Positions 10,972 through 24,041 of a stretch of DNA of 64,000 nucleotides are shown here, piece after piece. The translations under genes and the position numbers were made by a program. Each line of letters starts with the position of its first letter. Position 1 is the first letter of the stretch. This DNA is from Nemania diffusa. Lineage: Eukaryota > Ascomycota > Sordariomycetes > Xylariales > Xylariaceae. Location: NCBI GenBank assembly GCA_038501195.1, contig JBBPUQ010000002.1, positions 2,046,001 to 2,110,000 of the forward strand, given 5' to 3'. Below the pieces are notes generated by a model, which searched no databases, had not been told where the DNA came from, and worked only from the letters and a program-made list of their open reading frames with translations.

Positions 10972-12722
10972 GATATGCTGTAAAGCAATCTTTCCACACC
11001 ACAGTGTGGTATTTTGATGCAGCTTATTGACGTGCGCATAGAGTCGTCAGCTAAGTTTCAAGGTTGCTGCTCTCTCTATGGCATTGACAAGGAGCACTAG
11101 ATTGCATAGCCGCAGATGGGTTCTTTCAGACTAGATTTACTGCTTTTACCGTTCTTTGTTCAAAACTCATGACAAAGAAGTACCGTAAAGTGGCTGACAG
11201 ATTATTTTCCAAATTTGTTATAGTAAAACAATTATCCATTCACGCGGTAAATCTGGGGAATTCCTGACCAGTGAAAAAATGCGAACTCATGTTTGTGTCT
11301 CTTACTTCCTTTGCCAGACATATTGTGATAACATGTAGAATGGACCACGTAGATAGAAAGGGGCATACGCAAGTAACTGTGATCAACAATTTAACCACAA
11401 GACTCGAAGGCACTGCGAGTGAGGTGGCAAATTCGGAATTAAATAGTAAGATCTCCCCTACTTAAACTTGGTGAAGAGGGAGGGTAATTGCAGGTGACGG
11501 CGAGTCGCGTCTTGTGATCAGGTCTGGAGAGTAATTACACTTGTACAGTCCAGGAGTGACTGGGGTCAGCATGGTTAGGATGAGAACTGAGGCTTAATCA
11601 ACCAGATAGGAATGCTTCAAAATAGGCCGAAGACTGAACAACATCATTTTGAGGTAGTACTATCGGTATATTTTGTACCAATTGACGTGATGTTGAAACG
11701 GCAAATCGCAAGACCATAGTCGCGTTATAATCTTATAAGGACATGTTCTAATATATTAGTGGCGATGGTAATGAATAAAACATTGCGCATAGTTTGTCTC
11801 GCTATAAATCGAATTCACGAGACCAAATAAAATTAAAATATAGGAGAAAGAGAAACTTTTTTAACTTTTACGCATGGTTGTTATTTCTAAGTTTAAGTGA
11901 AAAGCTTATGTATAAGTATGCGCGTGCGAAACTGTACCCAGACTGCTTGTGCACCGCCTTGCCCGCCTGCCCACGCATCCAGCTGCGCCTTAAGCATGAT
12001 GTGGCTTGTGATGGCAGTCCGCGAACTGCTGAGCAAATCTGGTGATCCTTCATGATGCCTAGCCAGGGATTTGGAGACTCCACCAACCGGGGGGAACATA
12101 CACTAGTCTACACTAGACCTTCTCACAAGGTGGTAGGTATTAGTATGTATGTATAGTATGGGCTACCTCAGGTACACACGACAGGAATAGCACCAATAGG
12201 GGTGCATGCAGGCGACTTGGGAGCATAGAAATACTTATCTATACTTACTTCTCTTAGTCCAAGGCAACTCCCCAAGGCAGCAGACGGTAGGGCGCTGTAT
12301 CTGCTGGGTACCCTCACTTCTCCATATTTTAGTGACTGTGAACATCCCATCCGCATAAGACAGACAGATACCTACCTGCCTACTGGCAAGTACAGTACGT
12401 TAGGACTGAGGCAGCGACTACCTACCTTGCAGTCTATACCTGGATACAGTGCCTGTCTATCTAGACTAATACCCAGATTCATCATTTCCGCATAGTCCAA
12501 GCTCTCGTTCTTTTTTTTTCTTTTTTTTTTCCCCCTTCCTCTGATAACCTGATTGCTCGAACTGCTGTTTGCATACTACACACTATCTAGATAGGGATCG
12601 CTTCCCGCCTGGTGTGTTCGCGAACTACCCAAGTTCTGCATGATAGTTGGCTCTGCTCTGCTGTGTGCACAGGTTACCTTACCATTCGCTCTACTTCCCC
12701 AGAAGCAGGCAGCTAGTCAGTC
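10972..12722. other. Long intergenic, divergent promoters
   Basis: About 1.75 kb between the disordered-protein gene and the checkpoint kinase gene. The part nearest the kinase (12,120-12,440) is rich in TAGGTA/TACCTA-type words (ctacctaccttgcag, gatacctacctgcctac). A T-rich tract lies at 12,512-12,530. Short ORFs here (such as 11,271-11,465 and 11,794-12,045) show no family resemblance and I left them out. Confidence 0.55.
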
Positions 12723-15004
12723 ATGGCTCCGCGCGAGAAGAGCCAATTGAAGCGGGCCAGAGTCGGTCACCCAAACTCGTCCTATTTTTGTCGTCTTCGA
12801 CTCTCGTTAACAGTACCTATTGTCAGGACTCTCCAAACCACCAAGACAGCGACCTAGCCAAGAAACCCCGACGGTCAGAGCGCTTGTCGTCACAAAAGCC
12901 CGACACCGGCGCCGACAAGCTCAAGACCCCCGTCATCAAGAACCAGCTCCCATCGCCCGTCACCCACTTGACCGACAGCCACGGCACTTATAAAGAGCCC
13001 ACCGCCGAGCCTCCCGAGGGTCGCCCCAGCCAGGTCACCCATCGCATACCCGAAGAGACTTTCTCGCAGGCCCACTGCCTGTCCTCTCCACCCCAAGACA
13101 CCCAGGCCTTTCCTACCTCGCAGTATGTCGACGCCAACGCCGCGCTGTCTGACGAGGTGGAAGACGAGGTGAAGGAGGGAGTATGGGGCTATCTCTTCCC
13201 TCTAGACCCGAGGTATGGCGGCAGGTGTGTCGTGTTGAGAAAGCGCAGTCCATGTCCACACTCCAAAGACACTGGGGGCCCTACCGACCCAAAACGGAAT
13301 AATAAGGGCACCCCGGACCAAGAGGAGAAATCAAAGACCAAGGGTGTACCGTCAGGGGGATATCTTATAGGACGCCACCCAGAGTGTGGTAAGTTGATAT
13401 ACTGCTAAGCCTGCTTTGGCTCTTGTAGGCGCGATATTCTGACATAGTGTGCAGACGTCGTCATAGATGACCCCATAGTTTCAAACCGGCACTGCTTGCT
13501 GTTCACCGAGAACAAGGGTGACGATACTGTTGCCATCATGGAGGATCTGTCGAGCAATGGTACCTTTGTCAACGAGGCTATAATTGGTCGTAACCAACGG
13601 CGCGAACTACAGGAGCAGGACGAGATCGCCGTCATGGACAAGGCTCGTTTCATCTTCCGTTATCCTCGCAGTCGCACTTCAAGTGGCTTTTTGCAGCAGT
13701 ACACTCTCCTTGAGCGCTTGGGCAAAGGCCATTTCGCCGAGGTTTTCCTATGCGTTGAGAAATCCACAGGCCAACGCTATGCGGTCAAAGTATTCACCAA
13801 GCACCCTGGTATGGAGGAACGGTCGAAAATGGATGGATTGCAACAGGAAATAGCAGTCCTAATGGGTGTCAGTCATCCCAATGTCCTGTGTCTCAAAGAT
13901 ACCTTTAACGAGAAGAATGCCGTATACCTCGTGTTGGAGCTGGCACCCGAAGGTGAACTATTTAACCACATTGTAGCGAAGCAGAAGCTTTCGGAAGATG
14001 AGACGAGGAAGCTTTTTGTCCAACTATTTAACGGTATCAAGTACTTGGTACGTTTGCCAAACTCAAAACCCGCCCCCAGTGCCGATATACTAATGCGCCG
14101 CAGCACGACCGCAACATTGTGCATCGCGACATCAAGCCCGAGAACATACTTCTCGTGGATAAAGATGTAAATGTGAAGCTTGCGGATTTTGGTCTTGCTA
14201 AAATAATCGGCGAGGAATCATTTACGACAACACTGTGTGGCACACCAAGCTATGTTGCGCCCGAAATCTTAGCCGAAGGCCGTCATAGAAAGTATACCAA
14301 GGCTGTCGATATTTGGTCCCTCGGGGTTGTCCTATATATCTGCTTATGTGGCTTCCCACCTTTCTCTGATGAGCTATACAGCCGCGATTTCCCTTATTCA
14401 TTATCGCAGCAAATCAAGAGTGGACGCTTCGACTACCCATCTCCTTATTGGGACTCCGTCGGAGACCCGGCGCGTAAGTTACACTTCTCTGTCGGGATCT
14501 AAGCAAAAGGCACTACTGACCATACTAGTTGATTTGATTGACCATATGTTGGTGGTTGAGCCCGAGAGACGTTTTACTGTCGATCAATGCTTGCAACATC
14601 CCTGGCTCACTGAAAAGCTGCCTGCCGTAGCTGACAGTACCGATGGTCTTGTGGACGGTATTGGTAGCCTCGACATGCATCGCCGGGGAGTACTTCGCGA
14701 AAGGACCTTACTAAGTTCCCTCAACTCGGTGCACACGCGGAAAGTACCACCCGGGCCAAACTCGAAGCAGCCAGTCAAGATATATGCGAAGAACCCAACC
14801 GCACAAGCCCAGGCTGGACCCGCGGAAGCCCGACCAGATGATGCACGAGCCCCAGAAGAGTTCGCGCAGATGGGCGGGAAAGGTGACCAACAGCTTTTCG
14901 CAGATGACCCGAACACTTTCTACACCAAAACTGACGCCACGGCTGCTAAAGCTGGAAAGCCTAAGGCGAAGGGGAAGGGCAAGGGAAAAGTAAATGGTAG
15001 GTGA
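12723..15004 (+). CDS. Checkpoint Ser/Thr kinase, FHA plus kinase (Chk2/Cds1/PRD-4 type)
   Basis: Five exons (12723-12761, 12827-13388, 13455-14047, 14104-14473, 14529-15004) give 679 aa. One FHA domain at about residues 165-275 (IGRHPEC, then SNRHCLLF and SSNGTFVN) binds phosphothreonine. The kinase domain (about 282-565) shows the Gly loop (LGKGHFAEVF), the Lys in YAVKVF, HRDIKPEN, DFGLAKI and APEIL, so all catalytic residues are present. The C-terminus is low-complexity and ends Lys/Gly-rich, probably with a nuclear localisation signal. The family transmits DNA-damage and replication-stress signals from ATM/ATR-type kinases; the Neurospora homologue PRD-4 also links damage to the circadian clock. 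I chose ATG 12723 because MAPREKSQLKRAR joins DSPNHQDS across a 65-bp intron whose donor is the weak GTCGGT. Confidence 0.93.
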
Positions 15005-16103
15005 GAGGGAAGAACATGGATATATATGCTATTCCTTTGCAACACGCCCTGTGTCCAGAATTCGGCGTTCAAGAAGGCTTGGTTTGCGTATATCTGGATG
15101 GCGTTATCTATGTGTTAGCTGTGTCACGAAGAACTGTCCGAGTTCAGCTTCCACGCTCTCATATTCAACGAGTCATATTCTATTTAGTCTGGGATGAGTC
15201 GGGGAGCATAACCGAGGTCCTCTTTGTTTCGTACCAATGTTGATATATAGGCTTGCTTCATCGTCAAGCTAGCTGGGGCATTTACCTTGGTCATTTCAAG
15301 TCATGGTGACGCTGGCAGCGGACTTGGTGGTCATGGACAAAGTAAAAAGTTGGCAGTGCATCATCTCAGGGCCTACATATAGCTAATAATACTATAAATT
15401 TTATATATTCCGCGGGATGTGACATACTTAATGTGTTGTAACTAAGCGACATTCTTAGTCCTCGCGCGCACAGCTTCGCGATCTTGAGTCGCTTTAATGC
15501 CTGATTTACTTGTTATGTTCAGACGATACCTGGTTTGTAACTTGTATCATTGGTAGCCTGTGGTAGGTATGCGGTGTCCTGGTGCGTTACGAAAAGGGGC
15601 ATCAAGCTTCCCTCTATTCCTATATTCATTATTAGTTTTGGGCGAATAATTATAAGCGGTCCTGCTTTGGTCGATCATGGATATTGTTAGGATTGTTCGT
15701 AGAACAAGTATAGCACAGTAAGAATCCTCGAGCCAGATGAATGAAGGCTCCTAGTGTTTAATGGTGCTCGCCTTAGCTCACATCTATCTGCCTACCATCA
15801 AAAGGTCGTAAATGACCTGTTGTGCTGTGATTCGTGGTAATACATCAAATTATTGAACTGGATTTGTATATGCGTGTAAATATATATATATGTATGTCCA
15901 AGAATCGATGGTACATGCATTTTCCCTGTCTATACATGGCTTCTCGACCAGAGCTCGAACCAACCCGCCACCGAATGGGAATCTTATACAGTATAGGGAC
16001 ATGGTGATTAGTTAATACATGCCAGGATGTTGGTGCGCCTTCTCTGACTCCAGTTCACGAGATAAACCCCCGATCAAATATGATAAATCGCTTAACAGTT
16101 CTT
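15005..16103. other. Intergenic, convergent 3' ends
   Basis: About 1.1 kb between the kinase and the Ca2+ ATPase. AT-rich with a (TA)n stretch near 15,882-15,892. No gene or structured RNA is recognised. Confidence 0.6.
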
Positions 16104-19100
16104 CTATACTGCGAAGCTGTAATTGCTGCCAAGCCGTTTCCGCCCATACCTATACCATTTCCTCGCCTCATCTGCCCAAAATACCGAACTTGCTAATATT
16201 AACAGGCGCACAAGATCAACGAGGCCGAGAGCCTCGGTCTGGAAGACCTCTTGGAGCCACGGGAAGTAGATGACAAGTAGTTGGCCGACTAGACTCAGAG
16301 CCACGGCCCAGTTAAAGAGCTTATTGGAGAATAGACCAACCTCGCCACGGAGGATCGACTTGCTCTCGGACCGACATGAAAGCGCGTTGAACATGTCAAA
16401 CAACACGAAGCATGTAAAGGTCATGGTTGTGTCACGTCGCGTGACTTCGCCGTCTGCTAACATCTCGTGATAATACACGACCATTGTGCCAGTCATGATG
16501 ATTGCGGCTGATGTTAAAACACGTGTGATTAAAGACCTGGTTAGTACCGGCTCGCTGCGAGAGCGAGGCGGTCGCGACATGACATCAGGGTCAACTCTCT
16601 CCACGCCCAAGGACTGTGCTGGAGGTCCGTCCATTATAATATCTGGCTAGAGTTAGTGATAAATGGCAAGTACATCTTTAGGATTGGTCACCTACTAATC
16701 CAGAGAATCTGCATAGCGTTCAGGGGCGTCTTGAACCCTAGACAGGTGCAGAGGAAAACCAGTGTAAGACTCGCTACGCTGGTGCTGAGTTGGAATGTGA
16801 TGAAATTCTGGATATTAGTGAAAATGCCCTTGCCCTCCTCAATAGAGCGCAGGATGGTTGAAAAATCGTCATCCGTGAGAATCATGTCAGACGCCTCCTT
16901 AGCAACATCAGTCCCATGCATTCCCATGGATATACCAATATCCGCCCGCTTTAATGCTGGTGCGTCATTTACACCGTCGCCAGTCATAGCTACAATATCG
17001 CCACGTGATTGTAACGCCCGAATAATCTTTAACTTGTGATCCGGGTTTGTACGCGCAAATATGGTTGTTGTCTGCATTGCTGCTCCGAGTTCATCCTCCG
17101 TCATGCTGTCAACCTCGTCACCGGTGAGTACCGGCTTCACAGCGGCCTGGTTTGTTGCATGTTCCCGAGGACTCGCAGTTTGCATACCAAGTTGTCTCCC
17201 TATGGCCAGTGCGGTGGTGGCAGAATCGCCCGTGATCATGATCACCTTAACACCGCCACGCATGAGCTTTCGAATCGAGCGAGCTACGCCCGGCCTCGGC
17301 GGATCGCTCATGCCTACCAGACCGGCAAAAACCAGACCTCGATATAATTCCTCACTATGGGATAACGATGGGCTTTGATTTCCATCTCGGAAAGCGGGTG
17401 TGCTGCTTCGAGAAGCTGAACCCAGTCCAGCCTTGCTTCGTACTGGCCTCGTGATAGGACCACTTGCGAAAGCCAAAACACGCAGGCCTTTCTCTGCCAT
17501 GCTCTCAGCTGCTTGAAGAGCTTCATGGCGCCGCTGAGAATCCATGATAACTTCACGGCCATCCGGAGTAAGATACGAATCGCAGGCATCCAGAATCTTG
17601 TCAATTGCGCCCTTCATATATGCGTATTCCCTCTCACTATTTCCAGGCTGCGCTCCAATCACAACGCCCATCCACTTCCGCTCAGAACTAAAAGGCATTT
17701 CCGCGGTCCGGGGCCCAATAGACTCTCGTACATCGTGCTCCTTGTACCTATCGAGAAGATCGAGCATAGCGACGTCTGTGGGCTGTCCCACCCATCGTGA
17801 GTGAGAGGTGAAGTCCTTGCCCTGGGCATCAGGTAGTACGGTTTTTGTCCCATGAGCTACACGAGCATTATTAGCGATGTTGCCAATACGTAATATTTGT
17901 AGCGCTGCAACATCCGGGGTCTTTTCGGTTGCTACATCGTCTGAATCCACATCCATTGGCGCTTTTGACCCAAAATACCACATTTTGGTGGTGGTCATAT
18001 GATTCATAGTCAGGGTTCCTGTCTTGTCGGAACAGACGACATTAACAGAACCTAACGTTTCCACACTCGGCATCTTCCGGACAATAGCATTATGTTTTGC
18101 CATTCGATGGACACCTAGTGCCAGGGTAACAGTCACGATGATAGGGAGTCCCTCTGGGATGGCAGCCACGGCGAGTGAGATAGATATCGTAAAAAGATCG
18201 AGTAGCCTTTTCCCCTGCAACAAGCCAACTAATGAGATAAGCGCAATGATGCCGAACGATATTTGGCTGAGTTGTTTTCCCAGTTGATCCATGTTTAGTT
18301 GAAGAGGAGAACGCGGGCTCTCAGTGCCGGAAACGCTCGCAGCGATTGTACCAAAGTGCGTTTCCCCGCCGGTAGCAAACACGATGCCTTGCCCGTGGCC
18401 GGATTTGACAAGTGTTCCCATGTATGCGATGTTATTGATGCCCTGGGCGCGCGGATCTTCTTTTGGATCGCCGTGATACGAGGGAGGAGAGAGGACTGAA
18501 GGACTCGGATGGCGTAATTCACCGGTGCCATTATTCGATGGCGAGTAGGCATGGCGAGATCGTGTATCTGATGTCATTCTTAAAGGCTCGTTTTCGCCGG
18601 TCAGGTTCGATTCATCAATTGTTAAGTCGGCTGCTTTCGTTATCCGAATGTCGGCGGGTATGCGATCGCCAGTGGTAAATAGGACTAAATCTCCGGGCAC
18701 CAACTGCGTAGCCATTACCTTCGACGACGTCGCCTCCATCTGCTCTTCCCCTGGCGTTTCGGTGCCGGTAGAGGGGTCGGTACCATTCTGCGCGTTCTCA
18801 GCAGGTAGCCATGTTGAATTCTTGAGACTAGGAGTAGCCCTCGAGGGCTGGGCGCGCACTAGATGCGCATGGTTCGGCACAAGGTGATTGAGGGCTTCTA
18901 TCGATTTTTCTGACCTGTATTCTTGCACAAACCCTACTGTCACAACGATAGTCACTGCAACGGTAATACTAACTGCATCGTCCATGTTTCCGACGAAAAT
19001 AGATAGAAATGCTGAGATGAGGAGGAGGATAATTAGCGGCTCGCGGAACTGCATAAGAAAGCGCCACCATAGGGGATCTGGCTCATCGTGGATGATCTCA

Positions 19101-19473
19101 TTGGGGCCAAAGTCTCCCAGCCGAGAGAGGGCCTCGCCAGGAGTGAGCCCATAGGTCAACGAGGTTCGTAGGTGCGAGGCTGTGTCAGCGGGAGTCATGA
19201 AGGCGTATCCATCGGCCACAGACTACAATCATAGTCCGACTTTGTTAGTAAATGCTCATCATGCAGTCTTACGACGGGGTTTAGCTGTCAGGGGCTTACC
19301 CTCGACTGGGCAGAGGTCGTTCGGACGAGACCCGAACGGGAGGGAGATCTGGGGTGGTCAACGGCTCCGTTGCTCGCGAAGTCATAATCGCGATCGATGC
19401 CATTGATACCTGGTACGGATAACGGAAGAAGTGAGTCGCCGTTTGGTTCGCGACCGCGCCACGGCCATGGCAT
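16104..19473 (-). CDS. PMR1: PMR1/SPCA-type Ca2+/Mn2+-transporting P-type ATPase
   Basis: Three exons (19300-19473, 16696-19222, 16104-16642) give 1,079 aa. All P-type signatures are present: LTGENEPL in the actuator domain, [10 protein letters not shown] in TM4, the phosphorylation site [12 protein letters not shown], and the hinge [17 protein letters not shown]. The last exon continues with [15 protein letters not shown] and the remaining membrane helices. The PEGLP motif with one Ca2+ site and the compact loops point to the Golgi secretory-pathway group, which supplies Ca2+ and Mn2+ for glycosylation and sorting. The N-terminus begins with about 58 residues of low-complexity sequence before the cation-ATPase N domain ([19 protein letters not shown]). 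The junctions [11 protein letters not shown] and ILWI/NIIMDG are in frame. Confidence 0.94.
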
Positions 19474-21377
19474 CTTCGAAGGACGATCAGGATGAATGGG
19501 TTACGGCAAGACGCAGCGACATGGGGAGAATTCGACAGAGGAGAAGCTTGGGCGCTTTAGAAGAATAGACGAGAAACCACTACTGGGAGAAACACATCAT
19601 CGACAAGGCGGCCGTAGGTCGAGAAGAGCCGTCGCGAAGGGGAGGGCGGAGTGTAGAGCTGACTCGTGTGGAGTGTCGTCGTGTTCGATCGAGAATAATT
19701 TATGAGGTCGTCGAGGTGTCTCTTGCTGGCTTCCAATTGTCTAGAACAGCAAATGTGGAGCTATAGCATACTAAAAATGCTTAAAATGGCCTGGGGTCGA
19801 TATGCGATACCTAATGCGGACTGCAGCGTGCAGTATTCTGTATGGGGCGGGTATGTACTGGAGAGGTACAAAAGTGGCACTAGAACGAAACAAAGCAAGC
19901 TCTAAAGCGCTATCATGGTTAGCTGGGACAGGTACTGCGTATAGAGGAGTACGTAATACTACCTATAAGGCTCTTCTTGCTGCGTATACCTCAGTTACTG
20001 TGGCATGGGGGCGACATCTTAGAATACCTACCTACATATAGCCTATGCCTAAGTCTTAGATAGCCCTTCTAAGTTTGAGTTTAAAACACAACGACACTAC
20101 TTATATGTATGTAGGTAAACTTCTCGAGAATCCTGCGCTAAGATCTAGATATATAAATACCTAGATAGGTAAGTTTATTTTCAAACCTACCTATTTTAGA
20201 CATCGTAGATATTATAATATAGGCATTTATATTATGAAATCAGGGAAGCTACATTTTGGTTGGTGATTCTGTAATTTTGTATATACTTTTAAGAGCTGGG
20301 CTGTTCAATTAGGTACCGGACCTTTTCATGATATTGATAGCACTCGATGCTCAAGGGGTTTATCGGCTGCATCAAGTGTGACTTATATCGAATGCTCTCA
20401 GTCCAGAGCTCCAAAGCGAATTTTGGTTGCTAATATATTCTCTCCTGAAGACTTGAAATTCTATCGTCGTAATGTCATATTTCTATCGTCGGATGTAGAT
20501 AGATTCACAATAATTATTGGAGATTCATAAGAAGCAAACTGACCTAGGTCCTACATTGTGATGCAGATGCTAGGTATGTCGGGTACGCTGTTACACTACC
20601 TACAGGTAGGTACCTGCCTATATGCACGTACGGCGGGTATACGTCCAAGGGAGTCACGAAATGAATGGTAAGCCACCTGACGTACGGTCTTTATCTGTTT
20701 TAAAGGAATGGGGCTATTCCAGTTTGGGTAACTGAAAAGGCACCAGCCACAGGCTTGGCATCATCTCAACCAATGAAAGCAGCAGCTTAGCCCAACATGG
20801 CACGTTCCCCCAGCCTCTTGGATTTTGAAGATTTTAAGCATGAGACGAAGACCGAGCAGGGTTGGCCCGCTGTTGCTCATCAAAAACGACGGGTCTTGGA
20901 TCACTTCTAGCTGCCGCCCCCCTCCACCTCAGTATTCCTGCCTCTACTGCTTTCTCTACCGCTACCTACAACAATATTCTCCACGAACACGACGCCTGCC
21001 ACCTTGCTGTCGCTTTGTGCTTTTGACAAGATTGCAGGTCTGGTAATATACGAATTGCTTACTATCATTACGCGCAGCGGCGCTTTTCTTTTATTGCTCG
21101 AGGCGCGGCGTACCTAACGCGCGGTTCCGCCGCTCCCCCAAAACAACGCGCGCGCTCCTCCGTTGTTTACCCTGACCATTATCACCCATCGTGAGGTCAT
21201 TTTCCAACGTGTAATACCCGCGCGCCGTCGCATTTGTACAATTTAGTACAGTAATTCCAATTGTATTAAGCTCACCAATTGTCTCCTCGAACAAACTAGC
21301 ACGTCGCCTAGCATTGCTAGCACTGCATCGCCCCCTTATCGCCAACCCGCTCGCTGCTCGTCGTCGCTGTTGTCGCC
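19474..21377. other. Long intergenic, divergent promoters
   Basis: About 1.9 kb between PMR1 and RAD21. The middle (19,900-20,640) is AT-rich and has many TAGGTA/TACCTA words (cctacctacatatag, ctagataggtaag, ctacaggtaggtacc). CCACCT-rich sequence and short ORFs near 20,825-21,050 show no family signal. Confidence 0.55.
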
Positions 21378-23366
21378 ATGTTCTACTCTGAGGAATTGCT
21401 CCAAAGGAGCGGGCCTTTGGCCCGTGTTTGGCTGTCGGCAAACATGCACAAACTGTCCAAGACACATGTCTTGCAGTCTAATCTACCCAACAGTGTTGAC
21501 GCCATCATCCGACCTAACCAAGCACCGCTAGCGCTGCGCTTAAGCGGTCAGTTGCTGTTGGGTGTTGTAAGGATGTATAGTCGAAAAGCTCGCTACCTAT
21601 TAGACGATTGCAACGAGGCTCTTCTGAAGATCAAGATGGTTTGTCTCCCTGCCGAACTTGACAAACAAGGATATGACTGATTTTTATGTCCCTAGGCATT
21701 CCGCGCTACCGGAAACAACGATATTCCAGAGAATCTCAACATGCCAAATCGAGAAGCTTTGATGCTGCCAGATCAAATTACACCTGCTGATAATCTAAAT
21801 ATCCTCCCGCCACCTGATGCGAACTGGCTACTCAGTCAGATGGAGGATGTGAACCCTACCCCTACCAGCTCAGGGACACGCACCCGAGGAAGACCGAGCA
21901 ATCGTGATATCAATCTACAAGAGGACTTCAACAACAGTCAGTTCCTACACGAGGATAATATAGATGAAGACGAGCTTGCCCTAGCACCTATGGATGACCT
22001 TGAACTCGAGCTCGATTTTGGAATGGATATCGATGAAAGACCACGGATGGATAAAAGCATCGAGATGGGTCGAGATGCCCCGGCCCCGCGACCCGTCGAG
22101 GATGACATCTTCAGTGAACTTGACATTGCACCTCGTGCCAAAGGTGCCGATGTCGAACAGACGATGGATTTAGATTTTGGCGACGATGGAGTTAGGATCG
22201 CAGATGCTGACGGCGACATTCAAATGGATGACGATCTCCAATTTGATATTGGTGACCAGTCTGCTATGCCTGAGATGGGTGGCATTCCTTCCATGGACCG
22301 CGCACGTATTTCTGAATCACCCCTCTCAGATATTGATGAAAATACTGCGAGGGATGTAGAAGAGTGGACGCGCTTAAACAACACGAGCATATACGAGCCC
22401 GGATATGAGCCTGAAGAGCCCGAGCCACAGCCGCAGAAGAAATCGAAGAAGCGCAAGATTTTTGGTCTCGACCCTGCTACTCAACTTACTAGTGCGCATA
22501 TCAAGGAGCAACAACAAAACCACGATAACATTCTCAAGGCCCCTAGTTTCATCTCTCGGGACCCTTATCTGCTCGCTCTGGTGGAACTTAAGAACAGTGG
22601 AAGCTTCGTTACAACCATAATGGGTGGCGGGCGCAGTAAAGCTTGGGCCCATGAGTTGCGCGATATGTTGACTTTAGATGCTATTAAACCGATAAATGAC
22701 TTGAAGCGGAAGCGCGATAGTGGTGTTGCCGATCTAGGCACCGACGAAGAGCAAGGCAATTCTAAATCACCCCGGCTTGAGATAGGAGAAGATGAAGACA
22801 TGCTCATTATGCCAGACGCCAGCTTCGCCGACAATACCATTGTGCCTGATGGGACGATTTTGGAGATCCCTGCTGATGACGGAGTGGTGATCAATAACGA
22901 CGATGATATTCATCACCCACGCGATGAAAGCATGAATCCAGCATTCGACGAGACAGTTGCACCCCTCGTACATCCGGCTGACAGCGGTCCTGTATCACTG
23001 GGTACCAAGCACGCTGTTCACGTACTCAGGGATTTGTTCGGAGCGGAAGCTGAGAGTAACGAAGAGAAACGCAAGAAATCCGTCGTGTTCCAGGAATTAC
23101 TTCCTGAGAGGAGAGCTACGAAGGCAGATGCTACCAAGATGTTCTTTGAATGCCTAGTACTTGCGACCAAAGATGCCATCAAGGTTGAGCAGAAAGAGGG
23201 CAGCCTGGGTGGCGCGATCCGAGTACGTGGAAAACGCGGGCTGTGGGGTGCGTGGGCCGAGAAAGAAGCTGGTGGTGAAATGGCAGCACAGCAAGAAGAT
23301 GACGTTGTCGCAGAATCTCTACCCACGATAGCTCGCTCATCTCTCCCGGTCGCTGCAGCTGCATAA
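21378..23366 (+). CDS. RAD21: Mitotic cohesin kleisin Rad21/Scc1/Mcd1
   Basis: Two exons (21378-21638, 21696-23366) give 643 aa. The N-terminus (MFYSEELLQRSGPLARVWLS to RLSGQLLLGVVRMYSRKARYL) is the kleisin domain that binds the Smc3 neck. The C-terminal winged helix that closes on the Smc1 head is at about residues 560-630 (ATKMFFECLVLATKDAIKVEQ). The middle is acidic and disordered, as in the family. SIEMGR at residues 208-213 matches the separase consensus (S/D)xExxR. The protein holds sister chromatids together until anaphase. Absence of meiotic Rec8 features and the typical length point to the mitotic paralogue. The intron lies after residue 87 and joins KIKM to AFRATGNNDI. Confidence 0.95.
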
Positions 23367-23895
23367 TTACCGTGTCTCCTTCAGTCGGCCTGATAGAGCT
23401 CTATAGCTTGATTGAGGCGACGGGATATTCTTGTACAAATTTGTTGACTTGCTTGGGAATGGGCATCAGACAGGCGAACGGCGTATCGGTGTCCCGGCGT
23501 ACAGGAAACTTGGCGACAAGGAAAATACCATGGTTCTGGGGCCTGCAGAGACTGGATGTCAAAATTACTATGGTAGCTTGCGTTGTTGGGTGTGTGAGAG
23601 GTCGATTGTTTAAGTAGGGAGGCATGATGGATGAATTAGTTTAATGTAGGAAGACTACACGGAATATGGTAATCAATCATATCGTATTCATCATGTGGCT
23701 ACGTTTGTGTCCCAGTAATTACAATGACCATCTTCTTACCAAGGCCCCTGTGTCAACCCACCCCAAGTAACGGAAGAATAGTATCGCAGTTCCTGACCCG
23801 TAATATCGTGTGTTTATAGAACCGCTCGCTCTACTGTCAGAGCGAGCTTCCCTCCAAGGATAGGATAGCGATTTTATCAACCTTCCTACCAGCAA
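23367..23895. other. Intergenic at the left edge of the accessory segment
   Basis: About 530 bp holding the 3' ends of RAD21 and the next minus-strand gene. The right part is the start of the 90-bp tandem repeat. Nothing else is seen. Confidence 0.55.
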
Positions 23896-24041
23896 CTACG
23901 TCCGATTTAGGATAAGGTCGATCGTACAAGCATATAATCCCAGCAAAAGAAAGGATAGCCCGTTTATTAGCCTTCCCACCCGCAGCTGCATCTGGCTTAG
24001 AAAAGGGTAAATCATACAAACATATAATCCCAGCAAAAGAA
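23862..24041. repeat. 90-bp imperfect tandem duplication (2 copies)
   Basis: Copies at 23862-23951 and 23952-24041 have the same length with no indels and share atataatcccagcaaaagaa at their right ends. The unit is 30 codons long, so it adds a second copy of the terminal hydrophobic segment without shifting frame. The stop codon of the membrane-protein gene lies inside the left copy. Confidence 0.85.

Noticed and set aside
23862..24041. A CRISPR-like array.
   Set aside because: Only two adjacent copies with no spacers, in a eukaryotic coding region; it is a tandem duplication.
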